The translations under genes were made by a program, and so were the position numbers. The notes under the pieces are model-generated. The model was not told the origin of the DNA and ran no database searches. It saw nothing but the letters and a program-made list of their open reading frames with translations. Positions 25,110 through 34,157 of a stretch of 64,000 bases of DNA are shown here, in pieces (within the stretch, counting starts at the first letter, position 1; each line of letters starts with the position of its first letter). The stretch covers positions 1 through 64,000 of the forward strand of contig NZ_KE150423.1 of the NCBI RefSeq assembly GCF_000411295.1, read 5' to 3'. Source of the stretch: Paenisporosarcina sp. HGH0030. Lineage in GTDB: Bacteria; Bacillota; Bacilli; Bacillales_A; Planococcaceae.

Positions 25110-25152
25110 CTAAAAGGCGTAATTCATCTATGAGAATTGTGCCTTTTTTTAC
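25110..25152 (+). terminator. Terminator before fliW
   Basis: Imperfect stem AAAGGCGTAATTC / GAATTGTGCCTTT followed by a T run. Confidence 0.6.
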
Positions 25153-25332
25153 GTTTAGTACTATGTTCTCCCTTAGGTTTTCATTAATTTAATCCCCCTA
25201 GAAATAGTGAACTAAAGTACATATATCCTCATGTGAAAAACCCTTCAAGAAATAGTTTTGCTGTCTAGTGAAACTGATTTGTGTAAAAATAGAATTAAAT
25301 AGAAAATCTTTACAAGATGAAAGGAGCCGCTT

Positions 25333-25791
25333 ATGAAGATTCAAACTACACGTTTTGGAGAAATAGAGGTAGAAGATAGCAGTGTCATCACGTTCAATAA
25401 AGGAATTCCAGGATTTGAGGAATATAAGAAGTATGCATTGATACCGGCTGCTGAAAAAGGGGAATCCCCATTCTTCTTCCTGCAATCGATAGAGGAAGTA
25501 GAAGTAAACTTCTTTTTGGTAGACCCTTTCTCATTTTTTAAGGAATATGACATCAAATTAGAAGAACAAATGGTAGATAGACTTGAGTTGAAAGGTCCCA
25601 CAGATGCAATCGTCTTAACAACCGTTACGGCGACGGGCGAAATAAAAGATGCAACGACTAACCTAAAAGCCCCACTTGTCATCAATAATAATAGACAGCT
25701 TGGCATGCAAATTGTATTGGATAATAAAGACTACCTAATTAAGCAGCCTTTATTTCAAAACAGTATTAATGCTGAATCAAGGCAGGTGTAG
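25333..25791 (+). CDS. fliW: Flagellar assembly factor FliW
   Basis: Small protein (152 residues) that binds either flagellin or CsrA. When flagellin is exported, FliW is freed to remove CsrA from hag mRNA. Family features are the start MKIQTTRFGEIEVEDSSVITF, the GIPGFEEYKKYALIP segment and the C-terminal LKAPLVINNNRQLGMQIVL. Ribosome site AAAGGAG. The csrA gene follows after 3 nt and hag next, so all three partners of the switch are adjacent. Confidence 0.97.
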   Translation: MKIQTTRFGEIEVEDSSVITFNKGIPGFEEYKKYALIPAAEKGESPFFFLQSIEEVEVNFFLVDPFSFFKEYDIKLEEQMVDRLELKGPTDAIVLTTVTATGEIKDATTNLKAPLVINNNRQLGMQIVLDNKDYLIKQPLFQNSINAESRQV

Positions 25792-25794
25792 CAG

Positions 25795-26016
25795 ATGTTA
25801 GTGCTTGGAAGAAAAAAAGGTGAATCCATCATAATTGATGACGACATTGAAATCTTCGTTACTGCTATTGAAGGAGAAATGGTTAAACTCGGTATTAAAG
25901 CACCAAAACATATCACCATCCACCGAAAGGAAGTCTATCTAGAAATCCAGGAAGAGAATCGACGAGCGACTTCTAACGTCATTAACTTGAGCGATTTTTT
26001 GAATATGAAGAAGTAA
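25795..26016 (+). CDS. csrA: Carbon storage regulator CsrA
   Basis: RNA-binding dimer (73 residues) that blocks translation by covering GGA motifs at ribosome sites. [20 protein letters not shown] and [20 protein letters not shown] are classic. In B. subtilis its main target is hag, and the hag leader here has matching GGA sites. It is translationally linked to fliW. Confidence 0.97.
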   Translation: MLVLGRKKGESIIIDDDIEIFVTAIEGEMVKLGIKAPKHITIHRKEVYLEIQEENRRATSNVINLSDFLNMKK

Positions 26017-26023
26017 ATTTAGG

Positions 26024-26058
26024 GAAAGCCTGCAGAATTATAGCAGGCTTTTTATTTT
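26024..26058 (+). terminator. Terminator after csrA
   Basis: Stem AAAGCCTGC/GCAGGCTTT, 9-nt loop, followed by TTTATTTTTT. It separates fliW-csrA from the SigD-driven hag gene. Confidence 0.88.
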
Positions 26059-26091
26059 TTAAAAAATAATAGAAATATTTTCAAAAAACGC

Positions 26092-26118
26092 TAAACATTT
26101 ATCAAAAGCCTCCGATAT
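26092..26118 (+). promoter_or_regulatory. SigD promoter of hag
   Basis: TAAA (26092-26095), exactly 15 nt, then TCCGATAT (26111-26118). This differs at one position from the consensus TAAA-N15-GCCGATAT. Confidence 0.88.
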
Positions 26119-26133
26119 AAATTATGTAAGCTA

Positions 26134-26183
26134 GTCCAAACGGATTTGGACACTTGCAAAAAACAAAAAACATTACACGGAGG
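26134..26183 (+). promoter_or_regulatory. CsrA-binding leader of hag
   Basis: A perfect hairpin GTCCAAA-CGGA-TTTGGAC (26134-26151) shows GGA in its loop, the preferred CsrA site. A second GGA lies in the Shine-Dalgarno sequence (ACACGGAGG, 26175-26183). The two sites are about 37 nt apart, which allows one CsrA dimer to bridge them, as described for B. subtilis hag. Confidence 0.8.
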
Positions 26184-26193
26184 TAATACAAAA

Positions 26194-26967
26194 ATGAGAA
26201 TTAATCACAACATCGCAGCACTTAACACACATCGTCAATTAGGCAGTGCAAACAATGCACAAATGAAAAACATGGAGAAACTATCTTCAGGTTTACGTAT
26301 TAACCGCGCTGGTGATGATGCAGCTGGACTTTCAGTTTCAGAGAAAATGCGCTCACAAATTCGTGGCTTAGATATGGCCGCACGAAATTCACAAGATGGA
26401 ATTTCATATCTTCAAACTGCAGAGGGAGCTCTAAATGAAGTTTCTTCTATGGCAACACGCCTTAAAGAATTAGCAGTTCAAAAAGAGAACGGAACTTATA
26501 ACGCAGAAGACACAATTAACCTTAACTTAGAGATGACAGCTTTAACGGATGAAATTAAGAATATCTATGCAACAACAGAATTTAATGGTAAAAATGTTTT
26601 TACGTCTAGTGTAGATATTACAGTAACTCAAGATGCGTCAGCTATGTTAACTATTGCTCCGGCAACAACGACATTGTCAAACGCTTTAAGTTCTGGTAGC
26701 GATGTAACTGCAATTGATGCTGCAATCGATGAAATTAACTTACAACGTGCAACTTACGGTTCACAACAAAACCGTTTAGAGCATACAATCAATAACTTGA
26801 ATACTACTCAAGAGAACTTAACGGCTGCAGAATCTCGTATCCGTGATGTTGACATGGCGAAAGAAATGATGGAGCAAACTAAAAACTCAATTCTTTCTCA
26901 AGCATCACAAGCTATGTTAGCTCAAGCTAACCAACAGCCTCAAGGCGTTCTACAACTTCTTCGTTAA
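26194..26967 (+). CDS. hag: Flagellin
   Basis: Filament subunit of 257 residues. The conserved D0/D1 ends are complete (MRINHNIAALNTHRQL and KLSSGLRINRAGDDAAGLSV at the N-terminus; LNTTQENLTAAESRIRDVDM and QANQQPQGVLQLLR at the C-terminus). The central part (about 145-190) is very short, so there are no surface D2/D3 domains. The ATG at 26194 follows GGAGG by 10 nt. Regulation combines the SigD promoter, CsrA repression and FliW release. Confidence 0.97.
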   Translation: MRINHNIAALNTHRQLGSANNAQMKNMEKLSSGLRINRAGDDAAGLSVSEKMRSQIRGLDMAARNSQDGISYLQTAEGALNEVSSMATRLKELAVQKENGTYNAEDTINLNLEMTALTDEIKNIYATTEFNGKNVFTSSVDITVTQDASAMLTIAPATTTLSNALSSGSDVTAIDAAIDEINLQRATYGSQQNRLEHTINNLNTTQENLTAAESRIRDVDMAKEMMEQTKNSILSQASQAMLAQANQQPQGVLQLLR

Positions 26968-26984
26968 TTTTTACTTTTTAAAAA

Positions 26985-27017
26985 TGAGATCCTTGTTTAC
27001 GAGGGTCTCTTTTTTTA
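26985..27017 (+). terminator. Terminator after hag
   Basis: Stem GAGATCCTTG / CGAGGGTCTC with G-U pairs, then seven T. Confidence 0.8.
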
Positions 27018-27125
27018 AAGACTTAATATAGGTCTTTGTGTGTATATAAGGGTTATTTGTGCCTGTTATTTTGATATTAAAAAGAGGGTAGTAAGATTTA
27101 AATATATTTTAAAATACCAAGTGAA

Positions 27126-27206
27126 AAAGGCAAACCATTGGGAAACCATGGGGCGCAAAGCCAAGGGCCTGAAACATGTAGATTTACATGAAGGTAGCCG
27201 GTTGCC
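27126..27206 (+). ncRNA. c-di-GMP class I riboswitch (GEMM-I) 1
   Basis: Aptamer for the second messenger c-di-GMP. The core AGGCAAACC, a GAAA tetraloop on P2, the CGCAAAGCC junction, GGGCCTGAAAC and GGTAGCCGG are in the canonical order. By alignment with the Vc2 aptamer as I recall it, the ligand-contacting G20 (27130), A47 (27158) and C92 (27205) are retained. A G at position 20 argues for c-di-GMP rather than cGAMP. It lies directly before a giant repeat protein. Confidence 0.95.
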
Positions 27207-27256
27207 ACAAGGAATCATAGACCGATTCTATGAACCTTGTTGAAGGTTCTTTTTCT
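27207..27256 (+). promoter_or_regulatory. Riboswitch 1 expression platform (antiterminator/terminator)
   Basis: Two exclusive folds are visible. One pairs ACAAGG (27207-27212) with CCTTGT (27235-27240) and CATAG with CTATG. The other is a terminator, GAACCTT (27232-27238) with AAGGTTC (27243-27249) and a T run. Both need 27235-27238. Which one c-di-GMP favours cannot be read with confidence. Confidence 0.75.
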
Positions 27257-27286
27257 TTGGAATTCAAGAAGCGGAGAGGTTATGGA

Positions 27287-30200
27287 ATGAATAAACGAAC
27301 AATTAAAATGACGTCCTATTTGGCGCTATTGCTGCTTTTGATTCAAATGATTAACCCATTTGCAGCTGCATTTGCAGCAACGAATAGTAATATGTTGCCG
27401 CCAAGTAATCTGGCTGTCCAACAAGTGACACCAGATGACGTGAAACTTACGTGGAGTTCTGTATTCGGTGCTACTGGATACAATGTATATGAAATTCAAG
27501 AGGGGCAGCTAAACCTGCTTGGCAATAGCACTTCTCCAAGTTTCAATCTAAATAATCTGTCTGAAGGGACTACTCGATATGTTGTTTCTACGATGAGTCC
27601 AGAAGGGGAATCAGGCCCGAGTGCACCTGTATCGGTAGAAATTCTTTACCCGGAAATGATTGCCCCTTCAACATTGACACAAACAATCAAGAACGGAAAT
27701 GATATCGCCTTGAGCTGGGGGTCATCTGCATATTCAGAAACTAATAATCTTTACCAGCTTTCTGTTGACGGACAGAAGACACTAGTAACAACTACTCAGA
27801 ACAAAACGACATTCACTGTTAATAACGCTCCTGAAGGGAACTTCATATATGCAGTTACAGCAGTTAATGCATTGTATGGGGAATCTCCTCTTTCAGAATC
27901 AGTTCAAGTGGAAGTTGTTTATCCTACGATAAAAGCTCCTGCCAATTTTACGTATTCTGTGACAAATGGGAGCGACATTACATTCAAGTGGAATGCAGCT
28001 GCAAATGCAGCAAATTATAAACTATATCAAATCGTGGATGGACAGCCAGTTTTGAAAAATACGGTGGTTGGTACGTCTGTGAAATTAACGAATGTGCAAG
28101 CAGGAGACTATGAATATGAGATCCGTTCAAACAGTGACCGCTTTGGTGAGTCTGGGGATAGCAGCAAGGTTTCTGTAACTGTAGGTACTGTTTCAATGAC
28201 GGCACCTGGCAATTTTACATATAAGCTTGAAAACACAAATGATGTTGTGTTGGCTTGGGATACAGTCCCGTACGCTAACAGTTACAAAGTCTATCAAATC
28301 ATTGATGGAGAAAAAGTATTGAAAAGTATGGTAACCGGAACTGGAATCAAGTATTCGAAGATGCCTTCCGGAAACTACATTTATGAAGTGTACTCTTACA
28401 GTACTCGTTATGGCGAATCTGCTGAGGGAAGTAGAGCCGAATTGACAGTTGATGAAGTTCTGATTCAAGCACCTGCCAGCTTGGAGTATAAAATACAGAA
28501 CGGCAATGATGTTGTCTTAAACTGGATTGCTGCGGACAATGCGACAAGCTATAAAGTCTATCAAATTGTAGACGATCAAAAAGTATTGAAGAGTACAGTG
28601 ACTGGAACATCGGCAACCCTAGCTAATAGAACAGCTGGTAGTTATAAATTTGAGGTGTATTCACTGAGCGACCGTTTTGGGGAGTCGAAAGAAGGTAGCA
28701 GTGTTTCATTTGAATTGATACATCCAACAATGAAGGCTCCTGCTAACTTGAAAGAAACCATAAAAACGGATACGTCCTTTACGCTGTCTTGGGACACTAC
28801 CGAGTACGCAACGGACTATAGAATCTACCAAATTATAGCGGGACAAAAAACATTAAAGAAAACAGTAACGGCTTCCAATAACACATTTACGAACATGCCG
28901 TCAGGTGACTATGTGTACGAGATACATTCATACTCTTCTAAATTTGGTGAGTCCAATGAAGGATCGAAAGTGTCCTTTACACTGAAAGGCCAGACGATGC
29001 TTGCTCCGCAGGATTTATCGCACACCATTACTAACGGTAATGACATCAAATTGAACTGGACAGATGTAGAAAAGGCGACAAGCTATAAAGTCTATCAAAT
29101 TATTAATGGGGAAAAAGTGCTTAAGAGCAGCCCGACGAGTGAATCCATTGCTTTTTCGAACTCGCCTGCCGGAGATTACACATTTGTGGTTCACTCCTAT
29201 TCAACTACTCATGGAGAGTCGGAATATGGAACGGAAATCTCGTTTAAATTGATTTATCCAACGATTCATGCGCCTGAAAATACTGCATATCAAATTAAAA
29301 ATGGTAATGACGTTGTATTATCGTGGAATGTAGCTACATTTGCAACTGGCTACAAAGTATATGAGCTGGTGGATGGTCAGAAAGTATTGAAGTCTTCGCC
29401 AACAGCATTAACCACCACACTTTCTAAAGTGCCTGCTGGCGAGCATATGTATGTAATCCATTCTGTCAGTTCACGTTTTGGAGAATCGACAGAAGGTACT
29501 TTGCAAAAGGTGACTGTGGACGAGCATACGATGGAAGCTCCGCAAAATGTGACATCAAGCATTGCAAACGGCAACGATTTAACATTGAGGTGGGAAGCTT
29601 CAATATTTGCAACTTCCTATAAAGTTTATCAAGAAAAGAATGGTCAGCTAGAGTTAGTCAAAACAACAACAGGACCATCAACGACATTTGCTAATATGCC
29701 TAAGGGAGATTACAAGTATATAGTTCATTCCTATAGTGATCGTTTTAATGAATCTCCAGTAGGCAGTGAAATAGTTGGTACGATGGTATATCCAACCATG
29801 CAGGCTCCTGGAAATCTTAAACAAAGCATCGTAAACGGAAATGATATTAAACTAACATGGGATGCAGCGGCTTATGCAACCGGCTATAAAGTGTATCAAA
29901 ACGTCAATGGCGAATTGATTTTGACAAAAACTGTACCTAGCACGACTGTTACATTTTTCGATATGCCAGAAGGGGATTACGAATATGAGGTTCGCTCATA
30001 CAGTGATCGTTTCGCTGAATCACCAGTCGGTAGCACAGTAGGTATTAATGTGATTTGGCCAGTCGTAGAACCACCTGTACTTACTAGTAAATTTACTAAT
30101 GTCAACAATGTGGAGTTAACATGGAAATCCGTTACTTGGGCTAATGAATATCGTGTTTACCAAACTGTAGGGGGCAGCCAAACGCTTGTTTATAAAGGAA

Positions 30201-32620
30201 CTGCTTTGAAAGCTAATGTGTACAATTTGGTCGAAAACACGCATTCCTTTGAAGTAAGAGCCTACAGCACACGATTTGGAGAATCCCAACCATCCAACGC
30301 CATTACACAAAAGATTGTATATCCAGAAATGCAGCCACCAACGGCCACAGTGACAGTTTTGAGTAATTCTAGTGCTAGAATAGTCTGGGATTTCGTCACT
30401 TACGCTAACGGATATAATATTTATGAAATCGTTGATGGCAAGGCAGTCTTGGTGGCAGGAAAAGTGAATAACTTATCTTACACAATTAACAATCTGTCAT
30501 ATGCTAACCATGAGTTTTATGTCACTTCTCAAAGTAATTCGTTCGGGGAATCAAAACCATCAAATACGGTTTTGGCCAAATTGATTGTGGATACAGAAGC
30601 ACCGGTTACTATATCTGACGCACCTACAGATTGGACAAATAAGCGTCCTGTCATCACACTGTCAGCATCCGATAATGAAACCGGAGTGGCAACTACGTAT
30701 TATTCAGTGGATGAAAGTGATTTCATTGCTGGAACTAACATTTCAATTGAAGAGGAAGGCATCCACAAAGTTTCCTTCTATTCAGTTGATAAAGTAGGCA
30801 ACAAGGAAGCGATTAAAACCATTAACATCAAGTTTGACAAGACTGCACCTGTGACAAAAGAAAGCGTTACTCCAGCTTGGTCTAACCTGCCTATTACAAT
30901 AACTCTGGCATCAGCTGATGTGCATAGCGGTGTTGCAGCTACCTACTATTCGATTAACGGATCAGAATATATGGTAGGCACAGAACTTACATTAGATAAA
31001 GAAGGAATCAACGAAGTATCCTTCTATTCGATCGACAAAGCAGGCAATAAAGAAAATCCGCAGACAGTAGAAATTAGTCTAGACCAGACAGCTCCTGTCA
31101 CGTTGTCCAATGTTGGAGAACAATGGTTCAATGATCAATTTATCGTTGAATTAACTGCAACTGACGATTTCAGTGATGTACAGGCATCCTATTATTCAAT
31201 CAATGGTTCAGAGTACCAGCAAGGTACAAGCTTCGAATTAAGTAAAGAAGGCATAAATGAAATATCCTTCTACAGTATAGACAATGCAGGAAACAAAGAA
31301 GAAGTGAAAACAGCTAAAGTCAAAATTGACAAATCAGCACCAGCAACAATTTCTAATTCAACTGACGAATGGCACCAAGAGTTCACTGTGGAGTTCACTT
31401 CAAAAGATGAACTTAGCGGTGCAGACTCAACGTACTATTCAGTAAATGGTTCTGAATTTGCAGAAGGAAATAGCCTTCTTGTAAATGAAGAGGGAATCAA
31501 CGTAATCACGTTCTATAGCGTTGATAACGCCGGTAATAAAGAAGAAGTAAAAACAGCTGAAGTCAAAATCGACAAGTCAGCACCAGTAACTTCTTCCAAT
31601 GCAACAACTGAATGGCAACAAGAGTTTACTCTAGAATTTACTGCTAAAGATGACCTAAGCGGTGAAGCAACAACATTCTATTCAGTAAATGGTTCTGATT
31701 TCACAAAAGGCAATAATGTTGCTGTAAAAGAAGAAGGAATCAACGTAATTACGTTTTATAGCGTCGATAACGCTGGTAATAAAGAAGAAGTAAAAACAGC
31801 TGAAGTCAAAATTGACAAGTCAGCACCAGAAACAACTTCAAATGCTAGCGATTTTTGGGTAAAAGAAAGCTTTGCGGTGGAATTGACTGCAGCGGATAGC
31901 CAAAGCGGTTTATCATCAACTTATTACTCTATCAATGGTTCTGAATACGTTGAAGGAAAAAGCTTCACGGTAAATAAAGAAGGAATTAATGTAATTACGT
32001 TCTACAGCGTAGACAAAGCAGGTAACAAAGAAGAAGTGCAAACAATCGAAGTGAAGATTGACAAAACGGCCCCAACTGTAACGTGGGAGCTTAAGGAAAT
32101 CTATACTCTTGGTACAAAACTTCAATTGGCCTATACAGCTAAAGATGCTGAATCAGGAATCAAAACGGAAAGCTTGACGGTTAATGGTGAAGCATATAAA
32201 AACGGTGATATCATCGACTTTACTAAACCGGGTAAATATACCGTAAGAGTAACTGTAACTGACCATGTTGGACTGACGACAACTCTTGAAAAGACAATCG
32301 TAGTCTACATTCATGTAAGCACCATCAAAGTCAATCCTGGTGTTATCAAGGATAACGGCGGAGTTTTCACAGTTGACGTATCGTTGCCAAGAGGATTTGA
32401 CACGAAGAATTTCATTTTAGAAACAGTAACGATCAATGGCGTATCTGCCCTTTCCGGTAAAAATGGCTATGAAAAACAAGCCGAAAAAGGCCAATTCAAA
32501 TTCAATCGGGATGACTTTGACTGGAGTAATGGCAAGCAGACACTTGAGTTCAGTGGAATGGTTGGCGATTACCTAGTACTTGGAACTACCGAAGTGGAAG
32601 TAAAAGGGTCAAAAAAATAA
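27287..32620 (+). CDS. Giant secreted repeat protein, candidate adhesin
   Basis: Predicted exported protein of 1777 residues. A signal peptide (about 1-31, MNKRTIKMTSYLALLLLLIQ then FAAAFA) is followed by 12 fibronectin-III-like repeats of about 89 residues (about 34-1105; each has the KVYQI and RFGES signatures). Six OmpL47-type beta repeats of about 82 residues follow (about 1106-1596; TYYSINGSEY and VSFYSVDKAGNKE), then a diverged Ig-like unit and a unique C-terminal domain of about 90 residues. No LPXTG, transmembrane or SLH anchor is seen, so it is either released, wall-associated by charge, or linked to the filament. The ATG at 27287 has GGAGAGG upstream. Control by a c-di-GMP riboswitch and position among flagellar genes suggest an adhesion or matrix role (inference). 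Confidence 0.8.
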   Translation: MNKRTIKMTSYLALLLLLIQMINPFAAAFAATNSNMLPPSNLAVQQVTPDDVKLTWSSVFGATGYNVYEIQEGQLNLLGNSTSPSFNLNNLSEGTTRYVVSTMSPEGESGPSAPVSVEILYPEMIAPSTLTQTIKNGNDIALSWGSSAYSETNNLYQLSVDGQKTLVTTTQNKTTFTVNNAPEGNFIYAVTAVNALYGESPLSESVQVEVVYPTIKAPANFTYSVTNGSDITFKWNAAANAANYKLYQIVDGQPVLKNTVVGTSVKLTNVQAGDYEYEIRSNSDRFGESGDSSKVSVTVGTVSMTAPGNFTYKLENTNDVVLAWDTVPYANSYKVYQIIDGEKVLKSMVTGTGIKYSKMPSGNYIYEVYSYSTRYGESAEGSRAELTVDEVLIQAPASLEYKIQNGNDVVLNWIAADNATSYKVYQIVDDQKVLKSTVTGTSATLANRTAGSYKFEVYSLSDRFGESKEGSSVSFELIHPTMKAPANLKETIKTDTSFTLSWDTTEYATDYRIYQIIAGQKTLKKTVTASNNTFTNMPSGDYVYEIHSYSSKFGESNEGSKVSFTLKGQTMLAPQDLSHTITNGNDIKLNWTDVEKATSYKVYQIINGEKVLKSSPTSESIAFSNSPAGDYTFVVHSYSTTHGESEYGTEISFKLIYPTIHAPENTAYQIKNGNDVVLSWNVATFATGYKVYELVDGQKVLKSSPTALTTTLSKVPAGEHMYVIHSVSSRFGESTEGTLQKVTVDEHTMEAPQNVTSSIANGNDLTLRWEASIFATSYKVYQEKNGQLELVKTTTGPSTTFANMPKGDYKYIVHSYSDRFNESPVGSEIVGTMVYPTMQAPGNLKQSIVNGNDIKLTWDAAAYATGYKVYQNVNGELILTKTVPSTTVTFFDMPEGDYEYEVRSYSDRFAESPVGSTVGINVIWPVVEPPVLTSKFTNVNNVELTWKSVTWANEYRVYQTVGGSQTLVYKGTALKANVYNLVENTHSFEVRAYSTRFGESQPSNAITQKIVYPEMQPPTATVTVLSNSSARIVWDFVTYANGYNIYEIVDGKAVLVAGKVNNLSYTINNLSYANHEFYVTSQSNSFGESKPSNTVLAKLIVDTEAPVTISDAPTDWTNKRPVITLSASDNETGVATTYYSVDESDFIAGTNISIEEEGIHKVSFYSVDKVGNKEAIKTINIKFDKTAPVTKESVTPAWSNLPITITLASADVHSGVAATYYSINGSEYMVGTELTLDKEGINEVSFYSIDKAGNKENPQTVEISLDQTAPVTLSNVGEQWFNDQFIVELTATDDFSDVQASYYSINGSEYQQGTSFELSKEGINEISFYSIDNAGNKEEVKTAKVKIDKSAPATISNSTDEWHQEFTVEFTSKDELSGADSTYYSVNGSEFAEGNSLLVNEEGINVITFYSVDNAGNKEEVKTAEVKIDKSAPVTSSNATTEWQQEFTLEFTAKDDLSGEATTFYSVNGSDFTKGNNVAVKEEGINVITFYSVDNAGNKEEVKTAEVKIDKSAPETTSNASDFWVKESFAVELTAADSQSGLSSTYYSINGSEYVEGKSFTVNKEGINVITFYSVDKAGNKEEVQTIEVKIDKTAPTVTWELKEIYTLGTKLQLAYTAKDAESGIKTESLTVNGEAYKNGDIIDFTKPGKYTVRVTVTDHVGLTTTLEKTIVVYIHVSTIKVNPGVIKDNGGVFTVDVSLPRGFDTKNFILETVTINGVSALSGKNGYEKQAEKGQFKFNRDDFDWSNGKQTLEFSGMVGDYLVLGTTEVEVKGSKK

Positions 32621-32708
32621 GGCTCGAATAACGGCCATCACCATGGGTTCAAATACTGGGAATGGTTAGCTTCTTTAGTAAAGCGAGCAATCGGACAATA
32701 CTAATATA

Positions 32709-32756
32709 GAAGAAGGACTGTGACTTATTTCCTGCCACAGTCCTTCTTTTTGTTCT
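32709..32756 (+). terminator. Terminator after the giant repeat protein
   Basis: Stem AGAAGGACTGTG/CACAGTCCTTCT, 14-nt loop, then TTTTTG. Confidence 0.92.
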
Positions 32757-32865
32757 TTTTTTCTATAAAGTACCAACTAATGAGATTATACGACTATTCT
32801 TTTAATTATTTTTTCTATGTAAAATGATTGGTATGAATATATAAAGAAGGATGCGAAATCTATCA

Positions 32866-33579
32866 ATGACCAGCCCGATCTCTTCCAATTGGTTTTATTA
32901 CATGACAATGGCTTCTATGGCACAAGCAATGCCTTCGATAAATCAATCAGGCAGTGCAACCAATTTACTCGGTAATGTAGGAAATGAAAATTCTCTATTC
33001 CTTATGGTATTGAATGCAGCGATGCAAGGGAGCGAATCGAACAATACAACCACTCTGCCTTTTGCTCAAAATCAGTTGATTCCACAAATAAACAGTCCAT
33101 TTACTCTTCCAGTAAATGTGCAGGCAGTAGATAAAATAGATGTCCCTACAAGTCCAAATGATACAAGTGACTTCCATTTCAAACCCGTGCAATTCTTGAA
33201 ACTTGATAGTAGTTTGGAAGGGAAATTGAGCGGATCAGCCTCGCACTTTATCAATGCAGGGAAAAAGTATGATATAGATCCGAGTCTTCTTTCTGCGATT
33301 GCCATCCATGAAACGGGGAATGGTTCATCAAGAGCAGTCAAAGAGAAGAATAATGTCGCTGGCATGATGGGTAAGAATGGCTTGAGAAGCTACGCATCTA
33401 TAGAAGATAGCATTTTCGATATGGCTCGTAATTTACGTAAAAATTATTTGAACCAAGGAAAATCCACGATTGCCGAGATTGGAGCGAAATATGCCCCAAT
33501 TGGTGTTGCAAATGATCCAACTGGTCTAAACAATCATTGGACAACAGGGGTCAGCCGTCATTTTGATAATCTATCATAG
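32866..33579 (+). CDS. Glucosaminidase-domain peptidoglycan hydrolase
   Basis: Protein of 237 residues without a signal peptide. The C-terminal domain (about 105-235) resembles endo-beta-N-acetylglucosaminidases: LLSAIAIHETGNGSSRAVKE with the probable catalytic Glu in HETG, NNVAGMMGKNG and YAPIGVANDPTGLNNHW. A hydrolase without a signal inside a flagellar locus may be exported by the flagellar apparatus, like FlgJ-type enzymes that open the wall for the rod (inference). The ATG at 32866 is preferred because the one at 32851 directly abuts the only AAGG site; spacing is poor for both. Confidence 0.72.
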   Translation: MTSPISSNWFYYMTMASMAQAMPSINQSGSATNLLGNVGNENSLFLMVLNAAMQGSESNNTTTLPFAQNQLIPQINSPFTLPVNVQAVDKIDVPTSPNDTSDFHFKPVQFLKLDSSLEGKLSGSASHFINAGKKYDIDPSLLSAIAIHETGNGSSRAVKEKNNVAGMMGKNGLRSYASIEDSIFDMARNLRKNYLNQGKSTIAEIGAKYAPIGVANDPTGLNNHWTTGVSRHFDNLS

Positions 33580-33580
33580 A

Positions 33581-33619
33581 AAAGACTGATTCTAATCGAA
33601 TCGGTCTTGTTTTTTTGAA
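33581..33619 (+). terminator. Terminator after the glucosaminidase gene
   Basis: Stem AAGACTGATTC/GAATCGGTCTT with one G-U pair, then GTTTTTTT. Confidence 0.88.
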
Positions 33620-33641
33620 CAAATATATTTGTAAATAACAC

Positions 33642-33668
33642 TAAAAATTTCGCTGTTTATGCCGATAT
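33642..33668 (+). promoter_or_regulatory. SigD promoter of flaG-fliD-fliT-fliS
   Basis: TAAA (33642-33645), 15 nt, GCCGATAT (33661-33668): a perfect SigD consensus, 84 nt before flaG. Confidence 0.93.
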
Positions 33669-33751
33669 ACATAAAATAAAGGTTGATTTGCAGTGAAGTA
33701 GATTTGTTTTCTTTCTCAACCGACAATGACGATACAAGGGGATAGCCACTG

Positions 33752-34096
33752 ATGGAAGTTAAACCAGCACCTGCAATACCGTTTCCAAAGAAAGTCGATC
33801 TTGCAATGGAGTATCCTGTCAAAGGTCCAGTTCAATTAGAAGAACCGACCACTGAACTAAAAGAGAAAGTAACTAAAGAAATGCTGATAGATAAAGTCGA
33901 GGGGATGAATGAGTTCCTGGAACCGACTCCTACTGAAATAAAATTCAAACTGCATGAAAAACTGGATATCTATTATGTACAAGTAATCGATACAAACTCG
34001 GATACAGTCCTGAAGGAAATTCCACAAAAGAAATTTCTTGATATGTATGCTTCTATGGCGGAGTTAATGGGTTTGATTGTGGATGACAAATTTTAA
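33752..34096 (+). CDS. flaG: FlaG family protein
   Basis: Small protein of 114 residues of the FlaG family, which limits filament length in some bacteria. The conserved C-terminal half has KFKLHEKLDIYYVQVIDTNS, VLKEIPQKKFLDMYA and GLIVDDKF. First gene behind a perfect SigD promoter and directly before fliD, the usual context. Confidence 0.9.
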   Translation: MEVKPAPAIPFPKKVDLAMEYPVKGPVQLEEPTTELKEKVTKEMLIDKVEGMNEFLEPTPTEIKFKLHEKLDIYYVQVIDTNSDTVLKEIPQKKFLDMYASMAELMGLIVDDKF

Positions 34097-34157
34097 TTAA
34101 GTCTATTATGAAAATCATGACATAAACACAGAAACGAAAGAAGTGGAGTGAGGTAAA

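Noticed and set aside
27018-27243. 67-residue frame over riboswitch 1
   Set aside because: It is the translation of the aptamer; RNA signatures explain the sequence fully.
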